Below, piece by piece: positions 29,054 to 37,324 of a stretch of 37,560 nucleotides of DNA; the first letter of the stretch is position 1; each line of letters opens with the position of its first letter. This stretch comes from a virus, in the IMG/VR virus record IMGVR_UViG_3300032289_000190, positions 1 through 37,560 of that record; one strand, written 5' to 3'. The notes beneath the pieces were generated by a model. It made no database searches and was not told the DNA's origin. It was given only the letters and a program-made list of their open reading frames with translations. The position numbers and the translations under genes are program-made.

Positions 29054-30302
29054 AGTCGAACTACATCCTAAACAGACGGAAGTATTTAATGATAATCACC
29101 GTTTTAAAGTGGTTGCTGCAGGACGAAGATTTGGAAAGTCTCGTCTCGCTGCTTGGACCCTCATCATTGAGGCATTAAAATCTAAAGAGAAGGATGTCTT
29201 CTATGTTGCTCCAACTTTTCAGCAAGCTAAAGACATTATGTGGACGGTTCTTAAGGAACTTGGACATGAAGTTATCAAAACTGTCCACGAGAATACGGCG
29301 GTAATAACTTTAGTAAATGATAGAAAGATTTACCTTAAAGGATCTGATCGTCCTGATACTATGCGCGGTGTTGGTCTTGCTTACGTTGTAATTGACGAGT
29401 ATGCGGACATGAAGCCGCAAGTGTTTGAGCAGATCCTTAGACCAGCACTGTCAGATGTAAAGGGCGGCGCACTGTTCATTGGAACCCCAAAGGGCAGGAA
29501 TCACTTCTACGAGTTGTACCAGATGGCCCAAAAGGATGAAGATGAAGATTGGTCCTCGTTTCACTTTACTTCTTTTGATAACCCTCTACTCGATCCTAAA
29601 GAGATTGAGGCTGCAAAGAAGTCAATGTCTTCCTTCAGTTTTAGACAGGAATACCTTGCTAGTTTCGAGGCCGCCTCGTCAGAGTTATTTAAGGAAGAAT
29701 GGATACACTATGTTGATAGCGATGATACTCCTAGTGACGGTCAGTATTACATCGCTGTTGATTTGGCTGGCTTTGAAGATGTAAGCAAGCAGGCTAGTAA
29801 CAAAAAGAAGCATCTAGATGAAACCGCAATTGCCGTAGTCAAGGTTACTCTAGATGGATGGTTTGTAGATACTATAGTGTTCGGACGATGGGATATCAAA
29901 GAAACCGCCAACAAAATATTAGAAACAGCAAGAAGTTACGATGTGCGGCTAGTAGGTATAGAGCGGGGAATGGCACGGAACGCCGTACTCCCGTACCTAC
30001 AAGACTTGATGAAGAAGAAGTCGTTTTTCATCTCAGTGACAGAACTGACACATGGCAACAAGAAGAAGACGGACCGAATAGTATGGGCTTTACAGGGTCG
30101 CTTCGAGCATGGAAGGATTAAGCTAGTTAGAGGCGAGTGGACTAAGCAGTTCGTGGATCAGCTCCTTAACTTCCCTAACAGCGCAGTACATGATGACTTA
30201 ATTGATGCCTTAGCCTATATCGATCAGATTGGTATCACAGAGTTTACAGATATGATGGAAGATGACGAGTACGAACCTTTAGACACAGTATCAGGATACT
30301 AA
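29040..30302 (+). CDS. terL: Terminase large subunit
   Basis: 420 residues, GTG start inside the end of the small terminase. ATPase domain: Walker A G28-RRFGKS34, adenine-binding KQTEVF near residue 11, Walker B VVIDEY (116-121), coupling motif GTP (148-150). Nuclease domain (RNase H-like): D241 (YIAVDLAG), E308 (GIERG) and D385/D386 with D389 (HDDLIDALAY). It translocates DNA into the prohead and cuts concatemers. Its length is typical of short podoviral TerL. The stop is followed within 2 bases by the next gene. Confidence 0.93.
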   Translation: MANLRVELHPKQTEVFNDNHRFKVVAAGRRFGKSRLAAWTLIIEALKSKEKDVFYVAPTFQQAKDIMWTVLKELGHEVIKTVHENTAVITLVNDRKIYLKGSDRPDTMRGVGLAYVVIDEYADMKPQVFEQILRPALSDVKGGALFIGTPKGRNHFYELYQMAQKDEDEDWSSFHFTSFDNPLLDPKEIEAAKKSMSSFSFRQEYLASFEAASSELFKEEWIHYVDSDDTPSDGQYYIAVDLAGFEDVSKQASNKKKHLDETAIAVVKVTLDGWFVDTIVFGRWDIKETANKILETARSYDVRLVGIERGMARNAVLPYLQDLMKKKSFFISVTELTHGNKKKTDRIVWALQGRFEHGRIKLVRGEWTKQFVDQLLNFPNSAVHDDLIDALAYIDQIGITEFTDMMEDDEYEPLDTVSGY

Positions 30303-30303
30303 C

Positions 30304-31263
30304 ATGGCTATAGCCCGCTTATTCAAAGGTTTATTAGAAATACCAGAGGAATTTGTTTCTGCCTCCAGTAAAGGGGGAAGGTCTCTATTTGACGAGAAAC
30401 CACCAAAGCTTACCCGTCCTGAGATTATCGGAGGGCAGAAAGCTTTAATGAACTACCTTGGTTCTGCCTCTGATGAAGAGACTGAGCTTATGGAAAGTAG
30501 TATGAAACTAGCAAAAGAGATGGCTAAACGTGGTGCTAGTTTTGAAGACCAAGTAACTAGAACTGGTATGGGTTATGGACCAGATGATAAGTTAAGGTTT
30601 GAGATTCCTGATACAGACGCAAGACTTACAATACCTGTAGATATGCTTGAAGAAGGTGAGACTTATCGAGTAAAAGATTTGTTAAGCCACCCAAAGCTAT
30701 ATGAGTTTTATCCAGACTTAGCTAATAGAGAAGTCAGGATGCTGAATCAACCAGACAAACCTTTATCATTTGGTGCGTATAACCTAGACAGTAAAGTAAT
30801 TGATCTTAATATTGGTTCAAATCCATTTGTTAAAAAAGACCCAGTAGCTGTTATTTCTGGCTTGCTTCATGAGTCACAACACTATGCCCAGCAAATAGAA
30901 AACTTCCTACAGGGAACAAATAAAAATAAATTCTTAAAGAAGTATACTGACAAGTCTTGGGATAAAGCTTCTAAGTCTGATAAAGAAAAAGCTACTCGTG
31001 ATTATTTAAAAGCATATGGTGAGGCTGAAGCACGCAACGTACAACTACGATTTGAAGATCCTTTCTTTGCACGTACTTCTGGTTCAAAAGATAAAACTAA
31101 AGGTAAAGTATTTCCAACAACAATGGGACAAGACAAAGATACAATGGCAGCATTTAACCGTCCTCTAGGGCCAACTGAATTTACCGACACAGAAGGCGGC
31201 GCTGTTGATGCAAGACTTGACTATGTTAATCCGTTTCCTAGTACAGTAGAGGATATGCAATGA
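30304..31263 (+). CDS. Zincin-like metallopeptidase domain protein (polyvalent-protein LPD type)
   Basis: 319 residues, between large terminase and portal. A HExxH motif H189-E-S-Q-H193 (VISGLLHESQHYAQQIENF) is followed by G239-EAEARN (a Glu-rich third-ligand region). Upstream lies TGMGYGPDDKLRFEIPDTDA, SHPKLYEFYPDL and a strand pair FGAYNLDSKVIDLNI. This order matches the zincin-like large polyvalent-protein-associated domains (LPD) of phage proteins, normally one domain within a giant protein. Here it stands alone. Possible roles are capsid maturation protease, cleavage of a scaffold or portal, or an effector ejected with the DNA. The peptidase activity is inferred from motif only. It overlaps the portal gene by 4 bases. 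Confidence 0.7.
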   Translation: MAIARLFKGLLEIPEEFVSASSKGGRSLFDEKPPKLTRPEIIGGQKALMNYLGSASDEETELMESSMKLAKEMAKRGASFEDQVTRTGMGYGPDDKLRFEIPDTDARLTIPVDMLEEGETYRVKDLLSHPKLYEFYPDLANREVRMLNQPDKPLSFGAYNLDSKVIDLNIGSNPFVKKDPVAVISGLLHESQHYAQQIENFLQGTNKNKFLKKYTDKSWDKASKSDKEKATRDYLKAYGEAEARNVQLRFEDPFFARTSGSKDKTKGKVFPTTMGQDKDTMAAFNRPLGPTEFTDTEGGAVDARLDYVNPFPSTVEDMQ

Positions 31264-33251
31264 GTGACTTTCAAGAAGACCCAGTATCTGAATCAGATAA
31301 AGAGTTAGTAGCCTTTATTATTGATCATTGTGATCGGTGGAAAGAACACCGTGATAATAACTATCAGGCTAAGTGGGATGAGTATGAGCGCCTCTACTAT
31401 GGCGTATGGTCTGATGAGGACAAGACTCGTGACTCAGAGCGCAGCAGACTTGTATCACCTGCTATCCGTCAGGCAGTGGAGAACAAAACCTCAGAGATCA
31501 TTGAGGCTACTACAGGGCGTGGTGAGTTCTTTGAGATGGAAGACGATGCTGCTGACCAGCAAGAGATGGATATCGAGATGGTTAAGCGTCAGCTTCATGA
31601 TGATCTAAAGAAAGATAAGGTAGACAAAACTTGGGCAGAAGTAAACCGTAACGCTGAAATCTTTGGCCTTGGTGTAGCTGAAGTTCAAATTAAATCTACA
31701 GTTGAATTACAGCCAGCGATGCAACCAATGCCTAATGGGACTGGTGCGGCTATTGGAGTTATGGAAGTTGATCGTGTATCTGTTCCTGTCAAGTCGGTAC
31801 ATCCTCGTAACTTTGTTTGGGACCCTAACTCTGAGACTGTGGACGATGCATTGGGTGTAGCTGTCGAGGAGTACACCAGCCTCTTTAAAGTAGTTAAAGG
31901 GATTGAAGATGGGATCTACAGAAAAGTTAATATTGGTCCTGAGTTTAGTGATGCTGATCTCATCCCAAATCAACTGGACTCACTCTACCAAGAAGATAAG
32001 GTACGAGTCCTTCGTTACTACGGGTTAGTTCCTCGTGAGTACCTAGAGGATCTAGAGAATGAAGGTGGTGAGGTAGCTGACCTGTTCCCAGAGGACAGCG
32101 ATGCAGACAAATACGCAGACATGGTGGAGGCTGTAGTTGTTATCGCTAACAACCAGTACCTGCTTAAAGCAGAAGCTAACCCATACATGATGAAAGACCG
32201 TCCTATTGTGACCTATGTACCTGAAAAGGTATCAGGTAGGTTAGTAGGCATGGGAACCGTGCAAAAAGGCTACAATATGCAGAAAGCTATTGATGCCCAG
32301 CTCCGTAGTCATCTGGACTCTCTAGCACTGACTACGGCTCCTATGATGGCAGCAGACGCTACAAGGCTTCCTCGTGGTGTGTCTTACAAGGTACAGCCCG
32401 GAAAGACTCTGCTTACCAATGGTAATCCTAACGAGATCCTATTCCCGTTTAAGTTTGGATCTACTGACGCAGGCAATATCTCCACGGCTAAAGAGTTTGA
32501 GACTATGCTTTTGCAGGCTACAGGAACTCTAGATAGTCAGGCGATGACCCGCTCTGTGGCCCAAGGCGATGCTGGTGGAGCTTCTATGTCCCTTGCTATG
32601 TCTTCTATCATTAAGAAGAATAAGCAAGCACTCATGAACTTCCAAGATGACTTCTTGATCCCTCTGATTAAGAAGGTAGCATATCGCTATATGCAGTTTG
32701 ATCCAGATCGTTATCCATCTCAAGACTTTAGATTCACACCAGCCTCCACCCTTGGCATGGTAGCTAGGGAGTATGAGCAGCAACAGTTTATTGGGCTACT
32801 CCAAACCCTTGGTCCTAATAGCCCTGTACTTCCCTTGATCTTAAAAGGTATCATTAAAGGCTCAAGTCTGTCCAATAAGGAAGAGCTTGCAGCAGCCTTA
32901 GATCAAATGAACCAACCTAACCCAGAAGCTCAGGCTATGCAGCAGGCTCAGATGCAGGCCCAGATCCAACTGGTTCAAGCTCAGATTAACGAACTTAACT
33001 CTAGGGCAGCAGAGTCTCAAGCCGATGCTCAAGAGGCAATGGCTAAGGCACAAAAGACTATGGTTGAGGCTCAACTAATGCCAGAAGAACTCCGGGCTAA
33101 GGTTATTCAGTCAGTGTCCGCTAACTTAGATGGTTCAAGCCAAGGGGAGTTTGAGCGCCGTGCTAAGGTAGCTGAGCTTATCTTGAAGGAACGGGAGATT
33201 GAGACTAAGGAAAACATTGTCGAAGCTCAAATGAATAGAAAAGTTCAATAA
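31260..33251 (+). CDS. Portal protein
   Basis: 663 residues, ATGA overlap with the upstream gene. Characteristic pieces are YQAKWDEYERLYYGVW near the start, SRLVSPAIRQAVENKTSEII, VKSVHPRNFVWDP, and a long C-terminal Gln/Ala coiled coil (AQAMQQAQMQAQIQLVQAQI). The build fits portal proteins of podoviruses of P22/T7-like size. It forms the dodecameric vertex ring to which the tail tubular proteins bind. It is followed by a promoter placed in the short gap before the next gene. Confidence 0.85.
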   Translation: MSDFQEDPVSESDKELVAFIIDHCDRWKEHRDNNYQAKWDEYERLYYGVWSDEDKTRDSERSRLVSPAIRQAVENKTSEIIEATTGRGEFFEMEDDAADQQEMDIEMVKRQLHDDLKKDKVDKTWAEVNRNAEIFGLGVAEVQIKSTVELQPAMQPMPNGTGAAIGVMEVDRVSVPVKSVHPRNFVWDPNSETVDDALGVAVEEYTSLFKVVKGIEDGIYRKVNIGPEFSDADLIPNQLDSLYQEDKVRVLRYYGLVPREYLEDLENEGGEVADLFPEDSDADKYADMVEAVVVIANNQYLLKAEANPYMMKDRPIVTYVPEKVSGRLVGMGTVQKGYNMQKAIDAQLRSHLDSLALTTAPMMAADATRLPRGVSYKVQPGKTLLTNGNPNEILFPFKFGSTDAGNISTAKEFETMLLQATGTLDSQAMTRSVAQGDAGGASMSLAMSSIIKKNKQALMNFQDDFLIPLIKKVAYRYMQFDPDRYPSQDFRFTPASTLGMVAREYEQQQFIGLLQTLGPNSPVLPLILKGIIKGSSLSNKEELAAALDQMNQPNPEAQAMQQAQMQAQIQLVQAQINELNSRAAESQADAQEAMAKAQKTMVEAQLMPEELRAKVIQSVSANLDGSSQGEFERRAKVAELILKEREIETKENIVEAQMNRKVQ

Positions 33252-33255
33252 GTAC

Positions 33256-33284
33256 TTGACAAATTAAGAAAAGTATGATATAAT
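33256..33284 (+). promoter_or_regulatory. Rightward promoter P2 for capsid genes
   Basis: TTGACA (33256-33261), 17-base spacer, TATAAT (33279-33284) with TG-A before it. Nearly identical to P1 at 28514-28542 from AAGTACTTGAC through TATAATAAAT. Start expected near 33291, right at a hairpin leader. Confidence 0.8.
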
Positions 33285-33292
33285 AAATTATA

Positions 33293-33310
33293 TGTTGTAG
33301 AAATACAACA
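33293..33310 (+). promoter_or_regulatory. 5' leader hairpin with GNRA tetraloop
   Basis: TGTTGTA-GAAA-TACAACA: perfect 7-bp stem, GAAA loop, located at the very start of the predicted P2 transcript. This could stabilise the capsid mRNA or be a processing site. It precedes a CCTAGATAGGAG ribosome region. Confidence 0.65.
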
Positions 33311-33331
33311 CAGTCCTAGATAGGAGAAACT

Positions 33332-33574
33332 GTGGATAAAGACATTCAAGAATACTATGAGGCTAGGTTTGACATGATGGCCTCCAAAGGATGGAAAGAT
33401 TTTATTGAGGATACCCAGAAAATGCTGGATGCCTATAATAAGATCGAAAGATTGACTGGTGTTGAGGACTTATACTACGCCAAAGGACAGTTAGATATCC
33501 TAAACTGGGTAATAAACCTTAAGCAAACTTCGGAAGAAGCCTATAGGGAGTTAACAGATGAAACGGATATTTGA
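33332..33574 (+). CDS. Small conserved protein after portal
   Basis: 80 residues, GTG start with TAGGAGAAACT before it. It is helical: EYYEARFDMMASKGWKDFIE, then NKIERLTGVEDLYYAKGQLD and LNWVINLKQTSEEAY. Proteins of this type with an F-D-x-M-x-S-x-G-W-K-D-F pattern occur next to portals in other podoviruses and may help in capsid assembly. No activity is known to me. It overlaps the next gene by 17 bases. Confidence 0.7.
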   Translation: MDKDIQEYYEARFDMMASKGWKDFIEDTQKMLDAYNKIERLTGVEDLYYAKGQLDILNWVINLKQTSEEAYRELTDETDI

Positions 33575-33791
33575 GTTCAGGTGTGCTAAAGACCACCTCA
33601 CCGAAAAATTGGTCGATGATGAGGTACGCTCTATAGAGTGTCCGCATTGTCGCAATGAAGCTTCTCGTATTATCTCGTCACCCCGCATCAGTCTGGAGGG
33701 CATCACAGGTGCGTTTCCTTCAGCACATGAAGCGTGGGCAAGAAAGCACGAAGAAGCAACTAGAGTCGCTTACAAGAAACAGCAAGCCTGA
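33558..33791 (+). CDS. Small zinc-ribbon-like protein (FmdB-like)
   Basis: 77 residues. N-terminal MKRIFEFRCAKDHLTEKLVD and IECPHCRNEASRIIS give a C9...C28-x2-C31 site with H13 as possible fourth ligand, like small FmdB/zinc-ribbon proteins with a reduced first knuckle. The second half (FPSAHEAWARKHEEATRVAY) is a charged helix. Such proteins sit between portal and scaffold in other T7-like phages. Role unknown. Confidence 0.7.
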   Translation: MKRIFEFRCAKDHLTEKLVDDEVRSIECPHCRNEASRIISSPRISLEGITGAFPSAHEAWARKHEEATRVAYKKQQA

Positions 33792-33843
33792 TTCCAAGTG
33801 ACATTTTAAAGTTCCTAGAATCCGTTGTGGACAGGAGGATAAT

Positions 33844-34659
33844 GTGGCAGCATCTTTTACCGAAGCGCAAGAAGAGTTATTTGAAGCAAGTGATATTACT
33901 CAGCAAGAGACTCAGCAAGTAGCTGAAGAACCTCAGACTGAAACCGTACAGGAAGCAGTTCCTGAAGAGGATAACCTTCCAACCAAGTATAAGGGCAAGA
34001 GTCTTGATGAAATTATCAAGATGCACCAAGAGGCTGAGAAGCTTATTGGTAGACAAGCTCAAGAAGTTGGCGAAGTACGAAAGCTTGCGGATGAACTAAT
34101 CAAGCGACAACTCGACAATAAGAAAGAAGTTGAGGTCACAAAAGAAGACGAGATCGACATCTTTGAAGATCCAAAGAAGTATGTTCGTCAGGCGGTAGAG
34201 AATCATCCTGCAATTAAAGAAGCCAAAGAACAAACGGCTGAAATTAAAAGGGTGCAAACATTAAACAGGCTTAAGACAGAGTTTCCTGACTTTGAGTCTA
34301 CTGTAGGAGACCCGGCATTTGCTGAGTGGATAAAAGCCTCTCCAGTTCGTTTGCGTTTATACGCAGCGGCTGACGCAAATCTGGATTATGATTCTGCAGC
34401 AGAACTTCTTAGTAATTGGAATTATGTTAAACCTAAAGCGGTAGCTCCTTCAGCTTTTGCTTCTGCGCCAGAGATTAAAGCGGCACAGAAAGCAGCAGTT
34501 AAATCAGCTACTGTAGATGTTGGCTCTAACACTGGTGCTACTTCTGCTAAGGTCTATCGAAGAGCGGATCTAATCCGTTTACAACTGGAAGACCCAGATC
34601 GTTATTACCAGCTACAAGATGAAATTATGGCTGCATACGCTCAGGGTCGAGTTAAATAA
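33844..34659 (+). CDS. Scaffolding protein
   Basis: 271 residues, GTG start with GGAGG 5 bases before it. It is acidic and helical, with a low-complexity N-terminus (EAQEELFEASDITQQETQQV), a coiled-coil middle (RQAQEVGEVRKLADELIKRQ) and a basic C-terminal end (VYRRADLIRLQLEDPDRYYQ, then AAYAQGRVK), as expected for a scaffold that binds coat through its C-terminus. Position just before the major capsid gene agrees. It should leave the prohead before or during packaging. Confidence 0.8.
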   Translation: MAASFTEAQEELFEASDITQQETQQVAEEPQTETVQEAVPEEDNLPTKYKGKSLDEIIKMHQEAEKLIGRQAQEVGEVRKLADELIKRQLDNKKEVEVTKEDEIDIFEDPKKYVRQAVENHPAIKEAKEQTAEIKRVQTLNRLKTEFPDFESTVGDPAFAEWIKASPVRLRLYAAADANLDYDSAAELLSNWNYVKPKAVAPSAFASAPEIKAAQKAAVKSATVDVGSNTGATSAKVYRRADLIRLQLEDPDRYYQLQDEIMAAYAQGRVK

Positions 34660-34683
34660 ACTTAATCATTTAGGAGATTTAAA

Positions 34684-35628
34684 ATGGCTCTTGGTACTGA
34701 TCACGTAACAAAAACAACAGCGGATAAATTTATCCCTGAGATTTGGTCTGATGAAATCATCGCTGCTTACAAAAAGAACTTGGTTGCTGCTAACCTGTTC
34801 TCGAAAATGTCTTTCAAAGGCAAGAAGGGTGATGTCCTTCACATTCCTAAGCCCACCCGTGGTGACGCTGCGCTCAAAGCTGCATCCAGTCAGGTAACTC
34901 TGATTGCTGCAACTGAGACTGAAGTTCTTGTTAACATTAACAAGCACTATGAGTACAGCCGCTTGATCGAAGATATTGTCGAAGTTCAGGCTCTCTCTTC
35001 GCTGCGCCGTTTCTACACGGACGATGCTGGTTATGCACTAGCTAAGCGTGTTGACATTGACTTGGTTCAGCTTGGTCGTGGTGTTAATGGTGCTACCATT
35101 GGTACGAATGACTACGCAACTGCTGCTGCAAGCACGAACGCTTTCATTGGTTCGACTGGCGCAACGGTGTACAACTCCAGCACGTCTAACGCTGCTGCTC
35201 TTGGCGAGGCAGGTATTCGCCGTTCAATCCAGCGTCTTGATGACCAAGACGTTCCGATGACGGATCGTTTCCTGATTGTTCCTCCTTCAAGCCGCAACAC
35301 GTTGATGAGCATTCAGCGTTTCACAGAGCAGGCTTTTGTTGGCGAAGCTGGTTCCGCTAACACAATCCGTAACGGTCAAATCGGTGACGTGTTTGGTGTT
35401 AAAGTATTTGTAAGCACCAACGCTGACACTGCTGCTGGTGGTTCTGGCACAGACCGTATCTGCTTGTTAGCACACAAAGATGCATTTGTGTTAGCTGAGC
35501 AGATGGGTGTTCGCTCACAGACTCAGTACAAACAAGAGTATCTTGGTACTCTGTTTACCAGCGATATGCTGTACGGTGTTGCTGAGTTGCGTGATGGCTC
35601 TGCTGTTGCTCTCGCAGTTCCTGCCTAA
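34684..35628 (+). CDS. Major capsid protein
   Basis: 314 residues, AGGAG before the ATG. N-terminal TADKFIPEIWSDEIIAAYKK, then ANLFSKMSFKGKKGDVLHIP, LVNINKHYEYSRLIEDIVEV and near the end YKQEYLGTLFTSDMLYGVAE are standard elements of HK97-fold coat proteins of podoviruses. GC content is higher and codon use is more biased than in its neighbours, as usual for a highly expressed gene. A strong terminator follows. Directly preceded by the scaffold gene. Confidence 0.92.
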   Translation: MALGTDHVTKTTADKFIPEIWSDEIIAAYKKNLVAANLFSKMSFKGKKGDVLHIPKPTRGDAALKAASSQVTLIAATETEVLVNINKHYEYSRLIEDIVEVQALSSLRRFYTDDAGYALAKRVDIDLVQLGRGVNGATIGTNDYATAAASTNAFIGSTGATVYNSSTSNAAALGEAGIRRSIQRLDDQDVPMTDRFLIVPPSSRNTLMSIQRFTEQAFVGEAGSANTIRNGQIGDVFGVKVFVSTNADTAAGGSGTDRICLLAHKDAFVLAEQMGVRSQTQYKQEYLGTLFTSDMLYGVAELRDGSAVALAVPA

Positions 35629-35648
35629 GGCTTTATAAGCTAGTGGCT

Positions 35649-35682
35649 CTCCTCAGCCTCACAAGGGCTGGGGAGTTTTCTT
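35649..35682 (+). terminator. Rho-independent terminator after major capsid gene
   Basis: CTCCTCAGCC (35649-35658), 7-base loop, GGCTGGGGAG (35666-35675), a 10-bp stem with one G-T pair, followed by TTTTCTT. It limits the capsid transcript from the tail-fibre genes. Confidence 0.9.
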
Positions 35683-35722
35683 AAGCAGATACTGTCTGTT
35701 TAAGCAAACTAACGGAGATTAA

Positions 35723-36901
35723 ATGGCTATCTATCGTGGTCCCGGTGGTCCCGGTGATGCAACAGCAGATGCAGCCAATGCTGCTGCACTAGCTCTACAG
35801 TACGCTTCTCTAGCTGCTGATAGAGCCGCTGACGCTGCTGACAGTGCTGACGCTGCTGAGAATGATTCTACTGGCGCAATAGCTGCTGCTGCGGCTGCTC
35901 AGGCTTCTGCTGCGGCTGCTGCAACTGCAGAGACTAACGCAGAAACTGCAGAGAATAATGCAGAAGCTGCTCAAACTGCTGCTGAGGCTGCTCGTGATGC
36001 TTCAGTCAACATGGCTACTGGCTTTTCTGTTACAGCCACTACGTTATCTGCAGGTTCCTCTGCTACAGCCTCTTATAATAACACTACCTTTGCACTAACA
36101 TTAGGCGTACCTACAGGCGCAACGGGTGCAACAGGTGCTACAGGGGCCACAGGAGCTACTGGCGCAACTGGAGCCACAGGTTCTGCAGGACCAGCTAACA
36201 CGCTGTCTATTGGTACGGTCACCACTGGCTCTGCTGGATCAAGTGCCAATGCAACTATTACTGGTACTTCTCCTAGTCAGACTCTAAACCTAACTATTCC
36301 TCGTGGTGATACTGGAGCAACAGGTGCTACAGGCTCGACAGGTTCTGCTGGGGCTGCTGCTACGATTGCTGTAGGCACTGTCACAACAGGCGCAGCAGGT
36401 TCTTCAGCGACTATCACTAACTCTGGTACTAGCTCTGCAGCAGTATTCGACTTCAGCATACCTAGAGGAAACACTGGGGCAACAGGCGCAACAGGTTCTA
36501 CAGGAGCCGCTGCTACGATTGCTGTAGGTACTACGACAACTGGTGCTCCGGGTTCTAGCGCAACAGTAACTAACTCAGGCACTAGCTCTGCAGCAGTGTT
36601 TGACTTTAGCGTTCCTGCTGGTGTTGGTATTGTTGCTGGTGGAACCACTGGTCAGGCTTTAATTAAAAACTCTAACACAAACTACGATGTAACTTGGGGC
36701 AATGTAGACGCACTACCGTCACAAACAGGGAATAACGGTAAGTATTTAAAAACCGATGGCTCTGCTGCTTCTTGGTCAACTATTCCAACTAAACTACAAA
36801 TCTTAGTTCGTGCTGGCACAACCACAGATGTTTCACTAGCCAACGGCTATTTACCTGTTACAAACAGGGCTGGTTCAACAATTCAAGTATCAATCGTCTA
36901 A
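35723..36901 (+). CDS. Tail fibre with collagen-like repeats
   Basis: 392 residues. N-terminus MAIYRGPGGPGDATADAANA is a common start of phage fibre proteins, followed by an Ala-rich coiled coil (about 15-95). Three collagen-like blocks of Gly-x-x triplets (131-153, 191-209, 246-260) alternate with two near-identical 50-residue beta modules (TIAVGTVTTGAAGSSATITN, then SGTSSAAVFDFSIPRG). The end (QTGNNGKYLKTDGSAASWST) is a typical fibre tip. It should form a trimeric fibre. The DNA repeats make it prone to recombination. It lies between the capsid terminator and the 137-residue gene. Confidence 0.8.
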   Translation: MAIYRGPGGPGDATADAANAAALALQYASLAADRAADAADSADAAENDSTGAIAAAAAAQASAAAAATAETNAETAENNAEAAQTAAEAARDASVNMATGFSVTATTLSAGSSATASYNNTTFALTLGVPTGATGATGATGATGATGATGATGSAGPANTLSIGTVTTGSAGSSANATITGTSPSQTLNLTIPRGDTGATGATGSTGSAGAAATIAVGTVTTGAAGSSATITNSGTSSAAVFDFSIPRGNTGATGATGSTGAAATIAVGTTTTGAPGSSATVTNSGTSSAAVFDFSVPAGVGIVAGGTTGQALIKNSNTNYDVTWGNVDALPSQTGNNGKYLKTDGSAASWSTIPTKLQILVRAGTTTDVSLANGYLPVTNRAGSTIQVSIV

Positions 36902-36910
36902 GGACAAAAC

Positions 36911-37324
36911 ATGGCAAATAGATACCCTCTAGTTCTTAACGGAACAACTGTACAAGAACTTCAGTCTGGTGATGACTTAATTGGTTTGACTAACTGGGGC
37001 GCACTAGATACAGATCAAACATGGTCTGGCGCACAGCGTGGCACAGTCACTACGGACAATGATGGTTCATTCGACATGAATGTAACTAATAACTTTAAGT
37101 GTACACCCACAGGTAGTTTTACCCTGACCTTTACTAACATCACTGCTGGTCAGTCTGGGTTTATCTTACTAGTCAACGGATCTAACTACACAGTCTCTGC
37201 CCATGCTAACACCAAGGTAGCCACTGGTGCTTTGACAGCTATATCAGCCACTGGTACATACCTGCTTAGTTACTTCTCTGACGGTACTAACGTATTTGTA
37301 GTCAACTCAGGAGCACTAGCTTGA
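36911..37324 (+). CDS. Putative tail-fibre associated beta protein
   Basis: 137 residues. Begins MANRYPLVLNGTTVQELQSG, which is common in phage fibre-associated proteins, then beta-rich (DMNVTNNFKCTPTGSFTLTF, SGFILLVNGSNYTVSAHANT). No catalytic motif. It probably caps or extends the fibre encoded upstream. The last base of its Ala codon and the TGA stop overlap the TTG start of the next gene. Confidence 0.65.
   Translation: MANRYPLVLNGTTVQELQSGDDLIGLTNWGALDTDQTWSGAQRGTVTTDNDGSFDMNVTNNFKCTPTGSFTLTFTNITAGQSGFILLVNGSNYTVSAHANTKVATGALTAISATGTYLLSYFSDGTNVFVVNSGALA

Noticed and set aside
33331-33339. Perfect DnaA-box sequence TGTGGATAA
   Set aside because: Single copy, contains a GTG start codon, no cluster or adjacent origin features; one such 9-mer is not surprising in 37 kb.
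36115-36612. Short repeats that could suggest a CRISPR array
   Set aside because: They are in-frame collagen-like and beta-module codons of a fibre gene with no unique spacers. No CRISPR array was seen elsewhere.
36277-36648. Minus-strand ORF of 123 residues over the collagen-like gene
   Set aside because: Pro/Val/Ala repeat is the antisense of Gly-x-x codons; no ribosome site; a shadow of the fibre gene.
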